Assembly: GCA_041628225.1 (NCBI GenBank)
Contig: JBFKPQ010000034.1
Location: 1 to 20,226 of the forward strand
Source of the DNA: JBFKPQ01 sp041628225
GTDB lineage: Bacteria; Actinomycetota; Acidimicrobiia; Spongiisociales; JAENVV01
Direction of reading: 5' to 3'
DNA: 20,226 nucleotides
Positions within the stretch are counted from its first letter, which is position 1; every line of letters starts with the position of its first letter. The position numbers were made by a program, and so were the translations under genes. The notes beneath the pieces were generated by a model. That model worked only from the letters and a program-made list of their open reading frames with translations. It searched no databases and had not been told where the DNA came from. Below are positions 1 through 7,398 of this stretch, piece by piece.

Positions 1-394
1 ACAAGCGGCGGGTCAACGGCCCCAGGAATCCGCTCGCAAACAGGATGGCGGCCGTCACCAGGAGGGCCACGGACACGGCGGTCAACGACTCCTGTAGTTC
101 GCCGATCACGTCTCGGACGACGACACCGACGACGGCCGGCAAGGTGCCGAGCGCCAGCAGGCCGATGAGCCGGCGGGCCTCGGGATCGGTCCGGAACTTC
201 GTCAGGCCGGCGAGGTCGCGCCGGTAGTAGGCGACGACGGCCAGGAGCGTCCCGAGGTGGAGCACCGCCGACACGGCCAGCGACGGAGGTTCGATGTCGA
301 GCAGCGCCGGAACCAGCACGAGGTGGCCGCTCGACGAGATCGGTAGGAATTCGGTGAGGCCCTGGACGATGCCCCAGATGATGGCTTCGAGCAC
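1..394 (-). CDS. uppP: Undecaprenyl-diphosphatase UppP (BacA), N-terminal part
   Basis: This is the first 131 codons of an integral membrane phosphatase that recycles undecaprenyl diphosphate to the monophosphate carrier for peptidoglycan synthesis. The gene runs off the left edge, so its C-terminal half is not visible. The GTG start at 394 begins the family's typical N-terminus: residues about 8-15 read GIVQGLTEF and are followed by LPISSSGHL, the conserved acidic and serine-rich active-site segments. Hydrophobic helices follow. The start lies 9 bases after the stop of the SAF-domain gene on the same strand, so the two are probably co-transcribed. No strong ribosome binding site precedes the GTG. 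Confidence 0.95.
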   Translation of the reverse strand, partial: MLEAIIWGIVQGLTEFLPISSSGHLVLVPALLDIEPPSLAVSAVLHLGTLLAVVAYYRRDLAGLTKFRTDPEARRLIGLLALGTLPAVVGVVVRDVIGELQESLTAVSVALLVTAAILFASGFLGPLTRRL

Positions 395-403
395 GTCGGG
401 AGG

Positions 404-940
404 TTACCGCCCGGCAAGCACCGTCAGGCGACCGGTCGACTCCGCCTGTGCCACGTCCGCCGCGATCTGTCCCGGGATGGCCACGACGCCCGAACGGTCG
501 TCGAGGCCCAGCGGTCCGGTCGTGGGAGCCGGGCCCGCCACCACGACGCCTTCGGCCGAGCGGGTCGAGCCGTCGTCACCGAGCATGATCAGCAGCACCG
601 CCGTGCCCGGCGTCGTGCCGCTCGGAAGGTCCAGGGCGATGGTCCACCAGTCGGCGGGTATCTCGACGCCCGATGTGTCGATCACCGCCGCGGTCAGTGG
701 GGTCCCCGCCGGCAGGCCGGTGGCGGCGACGCCTTCGGGTGGGGCGGGGACCAGCACACCCGCCGGGACGCGCCGCGCCTCGACCACGGTCGGATCGAGC
801 GGAACGCCTTCGGCGACGTCGGTGTTCGTGAACCAGACCTCGACCGTCTCGACCGGACGCAGCTCGATCCAGAGGCCGACGACGAGTAGCAGCGCCGCCC
901 CAAGCCAGCGAAGGTAGGGCGGACGAGCGAACCAGTACAC
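404..940 (-). CDS. Membrane-anchored SAF-domain protein
   Basis: A 178-residue protein with a short N-terminal cytoplasmic stretch (VYWFARPPYLRW) and one transmembrane helix (LGAALLLVVGLWI). The extracytoplasmic part contains a SAF-like module with the motif TDVAEGVPLDPTVVEARRVPAG and then a LPAGTPLTAAVI strand. SAF domains of this layout occur in CpaB/RcpC pilus-assembly proteins and other secreted carbohydrate-binding proteins. No pilus genes are nearby, so the function is open. The GTG start at 940 was chosen because the helix follows at once and a promoter box (TACGGT) ends 6 bases upstream; longer in-frame versions read back through the neighbouring gene in a different frame. uppP follows after 9 bases. 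Confidence 0.8.
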   Translation of the reverse strand: MYWFARPPYLRWLGAALLLVVGLWIELRPVETVEVWFTNTDVAEGVPLDPTVVEARRVPAGVLVPAPPEGVAATGLPAGTPLTAAVIDTSGVEIPADWWTIALDLPSGTTPGTAVLLIMLGDDGSTRSAEGVVVAGPAPTTGPLGLDDRSGVVAIPGQIAADVAQAESTGRLTVLAGR

Positions 941-975
941 GTTGGCACCGTATCGGTTGGCACGCCCACGGTGAA
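941..975 (-). promoter_or_regulatory. Leaderless promoter of the SAF-domain gene
   Basis: On the minus strand, TTCACC (975-970), a 17-base spacer and TACGGT (952-947) precede the GTG at 940 by 6 bases. Transcription would start at or next to the start codon. The spacing fits a sigma-A-type promoter; the -35 match is partial. Confidence 0.5.
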
Positions 976-983
976 GGGGGTTG

Positions 984-1574
984 TCAGGCCTCCTGCGCCG
1001 GGCCTCGCTGGAGTTCGACGGGGATGACACCCGACCAGTGGGGCAGATCGACATCAGCCTCTTCGTCCACCGGGCCGCCGGTACGAACCTTGGCCGAGGA
1101 CTCGTGGAGGGGCACCGCCAGGAGGAGCGTGGCTCGTAGTTCCGACTCCGACGGCTGCCGGGCCGCATCCCATCGGCCGGTCTGCATCTTCTCGGTGATC
1201 GCCCGATAGCCGGCTTCCGCTTCGTCGGGGTCGTCCACCAGGCGCGCTTCGCCGAACGTCACCACCGACCGGTAGTTCATCGAGGAGTTGAAGTGCGACT
1301 TGGCGAGCACGATCCCATCGAGGAGCGTCACCGTGACGCACACCTGGGCACCGTGCTTCATCGTCCGGAGCATGCGGGAGGCGGGGGAGCCGTGGAAGTA
1401 CAGCGTGTCGCCGACGCGTGCGTGGATCGTCGGAATCACGACGGGGTATCCGTCGTCGACGAACCCGACATGACAGATGAGCGCCTCGTCGACGATCGCA
1501 TGGATGGTGGCCGAGTCGTATGCCCCCCGCTGGCCCTTTCGGCGCACCCGGGTCCGGTCGGAGGGGGCCTCCAC
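984..1574 (-). CDS. Pyridoxamine 5'-phosphate oxidase-family FMN-binding protein
   Basis: A 196-residue protein of the split-barrel flavin-binding family (NimA / COG3467-like). These proteins bind FMN and often act as reductases or detoxifiers; the substrate is unknown here. Family features include the strand LICHVGFVDDGYPVVIPT, the phosphate-binding region HGSPASRMLRTMKHG, the segment DGIVLAKSHFNSSMNYRSV, and the conserved EKMQTGRWD helix. The GTG at 1574 begins 4 bases after the stop of mtnP, which sets the start; longer versions would read into mtnP in a second frame. It is likely the third gene of the fmdB-mtnP transcript. The 43 bases before the SAF gene hold that gene's promoter. Confidence 0.88.
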   Translation of the reverse strand: MEAPSDRTRVRRKGQRGAYDSATIHAIVDEALICHVGFVDDGYPVVIPTIHARVGDTLYFHGSPASRMLRTMKHGAQVCVTVTLLDGIVLAKSHFNSSMNYRSVVTFGEARLVDDPDEAEAGYRAITEKMQTGRWDAARQPSESELRATLLLAVPLHESSAKVRTGGPVDEEADVDLPHWSGVIPVELQRGPAQEA

Positions 1575-1578
1575 GGGT

Positions 1579-2364
1579 TCAGCCCGACGCCGCGGACAAC
1601 GCCTGGGCGCACTCGCAGTCGCGCGGCGTGGTGGCCGCATGTGGGATGAGACCGAGCACGGCGGCCTTGAGGGTGTCGAGTGTCTGAGCGAACAGTTCCA
1701 TGACGGCCTGGTGGGTGACGGTCTCGTGTTCGTGGCCCTCGACGCCCACGTCGTAGTCGGTGATCACGGCGATGTTCACGTAACACATCTCCAGTTCACG
1801 CGCGAGTTGCACTTCGGGGATCTGGGTCATGTTGATGACATCGAAGCCGGACTGTGCGTACCAGCGGCTTTCGGCGCGGGTCGAGAAGCGGGGTCCCTGG
1901 ATGATGACGTTCGTGCCGCCGTCGTGGGTGACGGCCCCGGCGTTGCGGCAGGCCTCGACCGCCAGCGGCCGCAACTCGGAGCAGAACGGATCGGCGAAGG
2001 AGATATGGGCGACGTCGGGGCCGTCGAAGAAGGTGACGTCCCGGGCATAGGTGCGGTCGACGAGTTGATCGGTCACCACGAGGTGGCCCGGTGCGAACCG
2101 CTCGGAGAGCGAACCGACCGCACACGGGCCGATGATTCGCTCGACGCCGAGTTCCTTCATGGCCCAGGCGTTGGCCCGATAGGGAATCCGATGCGGCGGG
2201 TACTGGTGGTCGAGTCCGTGGCGGGGCAAGAAGGCCACCTCGACGCCCTCGACCGATCCGATCGTGAACGGTGCGGACGGTGAGCCGTAGGGCGTGTCGA
2301 CCTCGGTCTGACGGCTCTCGCCGAGAAGGTCGTAGAACCCGGTCCCCCCAAAGACGCCGATCAC
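1579..2364 (-). CDS. mtnP: S-methyl-5'-thioadenosine phosphorylase
   Basis: A 261-residue trimeric-type purine nucleoside phosphorylase that splits methylthioadenosine into adenine and methylthioribose-1-phosphate in methionine salvage. Phosphate-site residues are visible in VFGGTGFYD (4-12) and PRHGLDHQYPPHRIPYRAN (47-65). The base-binding segment NMTQIPEVQLARE (178-190) and TDYD (202-205) follow. Asp203 and Asp205 match the pair that favours 6-aminopurines in MTAP, which argues for methylthioadenosine over inosine or guanosine. The C-terminus carries a CxC pair (Cys250, Cys252), as in some archaeal MTAPs. The GTG start overlaps the fmdB stop by four bases (GTGA), so translation is coupled. 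No other salvage genes are in the window. Confidence 0.93.
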   Translation of the reverse strand: MIGVFGGTGFYDLLGESRQTEVDTPYGSPSAPFTIGSVEGVEVAFLPRHGLDHQYPPHRIPYRANAWAMKELGVERIIGPCAVGSLSERFAPGHLVVTDQLVDRTYARDVTFFDGPDVAHISFADPFCSELRPLAVEACRNAGAVTHDGGTNVIIQGPRFSTRAESRWYAQSGFDVINMTQIPEVQLARELEMCYVNIAVITDYDVGVEGHEHETVTHQAVMELFAQTLDTLKAAVLGLIPHAATTPRDCECAQALSAASG

Positions 2365-2570
2365 GCGTCGGAACTCGAATCAGAACTCGATCCGGGTCGA
2401 GAATCCGTGGCGTAGAAACCGGGACCCTTGAAGATGAGGCCGGCGGGATGGAAGACCTTGTTCAGGTCACCACCGCACTCCCGGTGCCGGCGCAGCGGCT
2501 TGTCCGAGAACGACTGGACGACCTCGAGCGTGTCGTCGCAGTCGGCGCAGCGATAGACGTACGTTGGCAT
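2361..2570 (-). CDS. FmdB-family zinc ribbon protein
   Basis: A 69-residue FmdB/CxxC_CxxC_SSSS-family protein. The start MPTYVYRC at 2570 is the family's usual N-terminus and has GAGG just upstream. Zinc ligands Cys8 and Cys11 are clear. The second knuckle reads HRECGG (29-34), so Cys32 is present but the usual first cysteine of that pair is His29, giving a possible C-C-H-C site. The motif IFKGPGFYATDSR follows, then a Ser/Asp-rich tail typical of the family. The function of these proteins is poorly known; some regulate amidase or porin genes. It heads a transcript with mtnP, which it overlaps by four bases. Confidence 0.9.
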   Translation of the reverse strand: MPTYVYRCADCDDTLEVVQSFSDKPLRRHRECGGDLNKVFHPAGLIFKGPGFYATDSRPGSSSDSSSDA

Positions 2571-2604
2571 CCTCTGACCTCGCAGGGGGGAAACTCCGGA
2601 CACG

Positions 2605-2633
2605 ATCATACCCTGGTCTCTCCGGCATTCGAA
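2605..2633 (-). promoter_or_regulatory. Promoter of the fmdB-mtnP transcript
   Basis: On the minus strand TTCGAA (2633-2628) is followed by a 17-base spacer and TATGAT (2610-2605), a near-consensus -10. Transcription would begin near 2598, giving a leader of about 28 bases before the ATG at 2570. This also argues against a longer FmdB start at 2609, which would lie inside the -10. Confidence 0.5.
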
Positions 2634-2652
2634 CCGGGCCCTGTGGCAGCCC

Positions 2653-2658
2653 TAGACT
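2653..2658 (+). promoter_or_regulatory. -10 box for leaderless plsY transcript
   Basis: TAGACT ends 7 bases before the ATG of plsY at 2666, so the expected transcription start coincides with the start codon. No Shine-Dalgarno sequence is present. No convincing -35 box is visible. Confidence 0.5.
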
Positions 2659-2665
2659 CGCCCGG

Positions 2666-3267
<602 letters not shown>

Positions 3268-3271
<4 letters not shown>

Positions 3272-4098
3272 ATGGCCCACGGGTGGCGGTCATACCCGCA
3301 GCGGGGCGCGGAACCCGCATGCGTCCGGCGTCGCGCGTCGTGCCGAAGGCGCTCATCACGGTCGTCGACCGGCCCTGCATCCAATGGGCCGTCGAAGAGG
3401 CGGCACGGGCCGGAGCGGATGAGGCCATCGTGGTGGTCAACGTCGAGGTGGGCCACCTCATCGACCAACACTTCCGCGAGGAAGGTCCGCTGCCCGGCCT
3501 CGAGGACGTCCGGGTGCGGATCGCCGTGCAAGACGAACCGCGCGGGCTCGGCCATGCCGTCTGGACGGCCCGCGAGCACGTCGGCGACCGAGCCTTCTTC
3601 TGCCTGCTGGCCGACACGATCACCCCGCCCGAGATCGACTTCTTGCGCCACCTGGCGCGCGCCTCTGAATTGGCCGCTGGCGCCTCGGCGGTGACGGTGC
3701 GTGAGGTCACCGACGCCGAACTCGACCGGTACGGGGCAATCGTGCCAGGCGAGCGCCTCGCCGACGACGTGATCGAGGTCCGTGGCGCCGTCGAGAAGCC
3801 GGGGGCGGCTGCGGCGCCGTCCCGCTTCGGGCTCATTGGTCGCTACCTGTTCACCCCGGAGGTCTTCGACGTGCTCGCCATGGCAACTCCGGGCGTGGGC
3901 GGTGAGATCCAGCTGACCGACGCCATCGGAGCGCTCGGTGAAGCCGGGCGGTGCGCGGCAGCCATCGGTGTCGACGACGTGTTGGACGTCGGTCATCCGC
4001 TCGGCCTCATCACCGCCACCGCCACACTCGGGGTCCAGTTGCCCGAGTACGCCGACTCGGTGACGTCCTTTCTTCGCGACCTGTCCGCCGAGACATGA
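3268..4098 (+). CDS. galU: UTP-glucose-1-phosphate uridylyltransferase
   Basis: A 276-residue nucleotidyltransferase that makes UDP-glucose for cell-wall and capsule glycans. The signature AAGRGTRMRPASRVVPKALI (11-30) holds the nucleotide-binding loop and Lys27. FFCLLADT supplies the metal-binding aspartate region, VEKPG the sugar-binding lysine, and GEIQLTDAI the conserved C-terminal motif. The length is close to that of bacterial GalU. The start ATG overlaps the plsY stop and the stop overlaps the moeA start (ATGA at 4095), so the gene is translated as part of a coupled chain. The galU-moeA order is common in actinobacteria. Confidence 0.93.
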
Positions 4099-5327
4099 GA
4101 CCGCTCGAGGACGCCCAGCGGGACGTGCTGGCCGCCGTGCCGGCGCTGCCGGTCGTCACCGTTGCGCTCGACGATGCCCGAGGGCTGGCCCTGGCCGAAC
4201 CGGTGGCGGCTCCGCACGATATTCCGCCTTTTGCGAACTCGGCGATGGACGGGTATGCGGTTCGAGCCGCCGACGTGGCAGACGTGCCGGTGCGCCTCGA
4301 TGTGACCGAGGACGTGGCGGCCGGACATGTGGCAGCCGGAAGGGTCGAACCGGGGTCGGCCATCAAGATCATGACGGGCGCCCCCATGCCCGACGGTGCG
4401 GATGCGGTCGTCCGGGTGGAGGACACCGAACCGGGGCCGTCGTCGGTCGTGATCAACGCGAGCGTCGAGGTGGGCACGGCCCTCCGGCGCGCGGGTGGCG
4501 ACGTCGAAGCCGGCGTACTGGTCTTTGAGGCAGGCACGAGGTTGTCACCGCCACATCTGGCCGTTCTCAGCTCACTCGGCGTGGCGCGTCCGACGGTCGG
4601 ACGGCGCCCGGTGGTGGCGATTCTGTCGACCGGTGACGAGGTCCTGCCGCCCGATGCCGCCGAGCTGGCGCCCGGCCAGATCCGCGACACCAATCGTCCG
4701 CTGCTGCGCGCCCTGCTGGCGGAACTCGGCGCCGACGTCGTGGATCTCGGCATCGTCGGCGACGACGCCCGCGCCTTGCGCTCGCTCATCGAGCGAGGTG
4801 CGGCGGTGGCGGACGCCGTCTTCACGTCTGGTGGCGTGTCGATGGGGGAGTACGACCTCGTCAAGCAGGTGCTGGCCGAGCTCGGATCGATCGAGTTCTG
4901 GAAGGTGGCCATGCAGCCCGCCAAGCCCTTCGCGTTCGGGTTGGTCGACGGCACTCCGCTGTTCGGGCTTCCCGGCAATCCCGTGTCGGTGATGGTGGCC
5001 TTCGAGCAGTTTGCCCGGCCGGCCCTGCTGGAGATGATGGGCAGTCGAGCGCTGTTTCGGCCGCGGGTGGTGGGTCGCATGCCCGCCGGCGCTCGGACGG
5101 ATCCGGAAAAGACCGTCTTCCTGAGGGCGTCGGCCGAGTGGACGCCCGCCGGATGGGCGGCGAGCCTCTCCGGAGACCAGTCCTCGAACGTCTTGACGGC
5201 GCTGGCGTCGGCGTCGGCGTTCGCGGTCGTGCCGCGCGGCGTGGGGGACGTCGAGCCAGGTGGTGCCACGGAACTCGAGATGTTCCAGTGGCCCGAGATC
5301 CGAACGTACGAGGAGGTACTCGGGTGA
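4095..5327 (+). CDS. moeA: Molybdopterin molybdenumtransferase MoeA (gephyrin-like, Glp-type candidate)
   Basis: A 410-residue gephyrin E-domain protein that inserts molybdate into adenylylated molybdopterin. SAMDGYA (49-55) marks the N-terminal domain, STGDEV begins the MogA-like fold, and SGGVSMGEYDLVK (from 245) and LPGNP (292-296) form the active-site loops. A C-terminal domain IV is present. The ATG start overlaps galU and the stop overlaps moaC (GTGA), and moaC and moaB follow, which supports a cofactor role. In Corynebacterium a paralogue encoded after galU (Glp) binds FtsZ together with a membrane receptor, GlpR. A GlpR-like gene lies about 1 kb downstream here, so a division role is possible as an inference. 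Confidence 0.93.
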   Translation: MRPLEDAQRDVLAAVPALPVVTVALDDARGLALAEPVAAPHDIPPFANSAMDGYAVRAADVADVPVRLDVTEDVAAGHVAAGRVEPGSAIKIMTGAPMPDGADAVVRVEDTEPGPSSVVINASVEVGTALRRAGGDVEAGVLVFEAGTRLSPPHLAVLSSLGVARPTVGRRPVVAILSTGDEVLPPDAAELAPGQIRDTNRPLLRALLAELGADVVDLGIVGDDARALRSLIERGAAVADAVFTSGGVSMGEYDLVKQVLAELGSIEFWKVAMQPAKPFAFGLVDGTPLFGLPGNPVSVMVAFEQFARPALLEMMGSRALFRPRVVGRMPAGARTDPEKTVFLRASAEWTPAGWAASLSGDQSSNVLTALASASAFAVVPRGVGDVEPGGATELEMFQWPEIRTYEEVLG

Positions 5328-5842
5328 GCGATGGATTGACGCACCTCGACGACGAAGGACGTGCCCATATGGTCGATGTGGGAGGAAAGGAGTCGACCCG
5401 CCGGCGTGCGGTGGCCGAAGCCGTCGTCGAGATGTCGTCGGCCACGTCCGATCTCGTCTTCGGCGGTGGGCTCGAAAAAGGCGACGCTCCGGCGGTGGCG
5501 CGGGTGGCGGGCATCATGGCCGCAAAACGGACGGCCGACCTCATCCCGTTGTGCCATCCGCTGGCGATCAGCCACGTGTCGGTCACCGTCGAACCCACCC
5601 TCGGAGGAGCGCGCGTCGAGGCCTCCGTCGAGACGACCGGGCCCACCGGTGTCGAGATGGAAGCGCTGACGGCGGCGTCGGTCGCGGCGCTGACCCTCTA
5701 CGACATGATCAAGGGGGTCGAGCGCGGAGCCGTGATCGACTCGGTTCGGCTGCACACAAGTCCGGCGGAGCGTCCGGGACCTGGGATCGATGACCCATCG
5801 TGCCGTCGTGATCACCGTGAGCGATCGCGTCAGCCGCGGTGA
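5324..5842 (+). CDS. moaC: Cyclic pyranopterin monophosphate synthase MoaC, frameshifted near its C-terminus
   Basis: MoaC turns the MoaA product into cyclic pyranopterin monophosphate. Residues 1-143 are a normal MoaC: LIPLCHPL with His78, TGVEMEAL with Glu111 and Glu113, and YDMIKGVERG with Asp127 and Lys130. GTG 5324 has a strong AGGAGG upstream. After VRL (143) the reading frame turns into an arginine-rich tail ending at 5842. In the other frame, from 5755, the expected ending HKSGGASGTWDR appears and stops at 5793, where TGA overlaps the moaB ATG. A one-base deletion around 5753-5757 explains this, so the intact gene would be 5324-5793. As read, the catalytic lysine of KSGG is lost. The cause could be a sequencing error or a real mutation. 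Confidence 0.88.
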   Translation: MSDGLTHLDDEGRAHMVDVGGKESTRRRAVAEAVVEMSSATSDLVFGGGLEKGDAPAVARVAGIMAAKRTADLIPLCHPLAISHVSVTVEPTLGGARVEASVETTGPTGVEMEALTAASVAALTLYDMIKGVERGAVIDSVRLHTSPAERPGPGIDDPSCRRDHRERSRQPR

Positions 5843-6272
5843 GGCCGACGACCGGTCCGGGCCCGCCGCGGTCGCGGCCCTGGACGAGCTCGGGTTCACG
5901 GTCGACGACGTGGTGGTGGTCGCCGACGGTGTCGACACGGTGGCCGCGGCGCTCCGTGCGGCCGTCGCCAACGACGTCGCGCTCGTCGTGACGACGGGTG
6001 GTACGGGCATGGCGCCCCGTGACCTCACTCCCGAGGCCACGTCGCAGGTGATCGAACGGCCTGCTCCCGGCTTGGCCGAGGCGATGCGGGCGGCCACGTT
6101 CGGCGTCCGGCCCCACGGCATGCTCTCACGCGGCGTGGCCGGAATCGCCGGCCGGACGCTCATCGTGAACCTGCCCGGGTCGGTGTCGGGGGTCGTCGAG
6201 TCGCTCGACGTAGTCGCCGCCGCACTGCCGCATGCGGTCGATCTGGTGCGGTCCGAGCCCACCGAACACTGA
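5790..6272 (+). CDS. moaB: Molybdopterin adenylyltransferase (MogA/MoaB family)
   Basis: A 160-residue protein with the gephyrin G-domain fold that adenylylates molybdopterin before molybdate insertion by MoeA. VITVSDRVSRGEADDRSGP opens the fold, TTGGTG (68-73) and PRDLTPEAT (76-84) form the molybdopterin site, and GIAGRTLIVNLPGS is the conserved late loop. MoaB and MogA cannot be told apart safely by eye; actinobacterial genes in this position are usually called moaB or mog. The ATG at 5790 overlaps the ancestral stop of moaC by ATGA, the same junction used along this chain. It closes the plsY-galU-moeA-moaC-moaB unit. Confidence 0.92.
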   Translation: MTHRAVVITVSDRVSRGEADDRSGPAAVAALDELGFTVDDVVVVADGVDTVAAALRAAVANDVALVVTTGGTGMAPRDLTPEATSQVIERPAPGLAEAMRAATFGVRPHGMLSRGVAGIAGRTLIVNLPGSVSGVVESLDVVAAALPHAVDLVRSEPTEH

Positions 6273-6279
6273 CTGGTGT

Positions 6280-6308
6280 TTGTACGGGGAATCAAGCCTG
6301 GCTAACCT
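6280..6308 (+). promoter_or_regulatory. Promoter of the GlpR-like/translin pair
   Basis: TTGTAC (6280-6285), a 17-base spacer and TAACCT (6303-6308) form a good sigma-A-type promoter just after moaB. Transcription would start near 6315, giving a short leader that contains AAGGCGGAG (6321-6329). Confidence 0.55.
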
Positions 6309-6341
6309 GCCAGAGGCAGCAAGGCGGAGTTGATCGGGCTC

Positions 6342-6773
6342 ATGTGGCAAGCACTCGTTCTCTTGTTGATCATCGGAGGGGCGTGGGCCATTTTCTTGGT
6401 ACCACCGCTGTTGAACTCCCGACGAGAGACACCCCTGGCCTCGACTGAGGAATACACGCGCATCACGCAGCGGTTGTCGACCGTACAGCACCCTTCCGGC
6501 GCGACCGGAGGTCGCCCGGACGTGCTGGCACGCCGCCGCCGTGTGCTCGGCGCCCTCGTCGTGGTCGCCTTGGCCACCGTCGGATACGCCATCGTCACGC
6601 AGAGCGTCATGTGGCTCATGGTGCACATCCTCGTGGACGCCGCCATCGCCTGGTACGTGGCGATCCTGCTCCAGATCAAGGCCGCACGTTCCGTCGTGCG
6701 CATCGGAGCCGACACCGCACCGGCCGCCGTCGGCACCCCCAGCGATCAACCCGTCCGCGTCATCGCTTCCTGA
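6342..6773 (+). CDS. Small three-helix membrane protein, GlpR-like
   Basis: A 143-residue protein with one helix at residues about 3-23 ending in FLVPPLL, a basic polar loop containing RRETPLASTEEYTRI, and two further helices (VLGALVVVALATVGYAIV and WLMVHILVDAAIAWYVAIL). The pattern of an N-terminal helix ending in a VPPLL-type motif before an ERPL/STEEY-like segment resembles actinobacterial membrane proteins found near galU-moeA, including GlpR, the receptor for the gephyrin-like protein Glp in Corynebacterium. Homology is judged from layout and context only. ATG 6342 is favoured, about 12 bases after AAGGCGGAG; a TTG at 6330 touches that site and is less likely. The translin-family gene follows 4 bases later. 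Confidence 0.72.
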   Translation: MWQALVLLLIIGGAWAIFLVPPLLNSRRETPLASTEEYTRITQRLSTVQHPSGATGGRPDVLARRRRVLGALVVVALATVGYAIVTQSVMWLMVHILVDAAIAWYVAILLQIKAARSVVRIGADTAPAAVGTPSDQPVRVIAS

Positions 6774-6777
6774 ACGG

Positions 6778-7398
6778 GTGAGCGGCTTGGACCTGAGCCG
6801 CGTCGACGCCGAAGCTCGTTCCGATCTCGACGACAAGTTCGCGGCGCGCGAAATCGCGCTCAAAAACAGCCGGCAGATCATTCGCCGCTCCGCCAACGCC
6901 ATCCGCTCGTTGCATCGCGGCGAGGTGGCCGAAGCCGATGCGCTGATGTCACAAGCCGCCGAGCTGCTGTCCGAATCGGAAGCCGCCCTCATCGACCATC
7001 CGGACATCCGGTACGCCGGGTTCGTGAACGATGCTGCCAAGGAGTACGCCGAAGCACGCATCACCGCGGCGCTCGTGGCCGGCGACCCGCTGCCGACGGC
7101 CACCGACCTCGGCGTCGATACCGCCCCGTACCTCAACGGGCTCGGCGAGGCCGTCGGCGAGCTGCGCAGGCGGTTGCTGGATCTCCTCCGCGGCGGCGAC
7201 ATCGCGGCTGCCGAGCAGACTCTCGACCAGATGTCGGACATGCTCGATCTGCTGGCGTCGCTCGACTACCCCGACGGCATGACGGGAGGGCTTCGACGCA
7301 CCACCGACGTGGCTCGGGCCCTCATCGAGCGCTCTCGAGCGGATCTCACGACGACCGTCGTCCAGGAGCGGCTCATCGCCGAGCTCAAGGACCGCTGA
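6778..7398 (+). CDS. Translin-family protein
   Basis: A 206-residue, mostly helical protein. Family signs are the N-terminal REIALKNSRQIIRRSANAIR helix followed by LHRGE, the central GFVNDAAKEYAEARI segment, the PYLNGLGEAVGELRR helix, then LDLLRGGD and LDYPDGMTGGLRRTTDVAR. These match prokaryotic translin-like proteins (COG2178). Eukaryotic translin and TRAX bind and cleave single-stranded RNA or DNA; TRAX needs an acidic triad, and whether it is intact here could not be settled by eye. GTG 6778 lies 4 bases after the GlpR-like stop, so the two are co-transcribed. The 3' end overlaps a convergent small gene by 14 bases. The role beside the cofactor and membrane genes is unknown. Confidence 0.85.
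   Translation: MSGLDLSRVDAEARSDLDDKFAAREIALKNSRQIIRRSANAIRSLHRGEVAEADALMSQAAELLSESEAALIDHPDIRYAGFVNDAAKEYAEARITAALVAGDPLPTATDLGVDTAPYLNGLGEAVGELRRRLLDLLRGGDIAAAEQTLDQMSDMLDLLASLDYPDGMTGGLRRTTDVARALIERSRADLTTTVVQERLIAELKDR

Noticed and set aside
2613..2642. A tRNA-like T arm on the minus strand (CCGG-TTCGAATG-CCGG, then ACCA)
   Set aside because: No matching acceptor, D arm or anticodon arm lies upstream. The sequence also carries the -35 of the fmdB promoter, so the resemblance is chance.
5794..5842. A distinct C-terminal extension of MoaC as a new domain
   Set aside because: The tail is the shadow of the moaB start in another frame. The conserved MoaC ending in the shifted frame is the better explanation.
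4010..6295. A 761-codon open frame on the minus strand opposite moeA-moaC-moaB
   Set aside because: It is rich in Ser, Arg, Thr and Pro with no domain pattern, and lies opposite three well-supported genes. Long antisense frames are expected in high-GC DNA.
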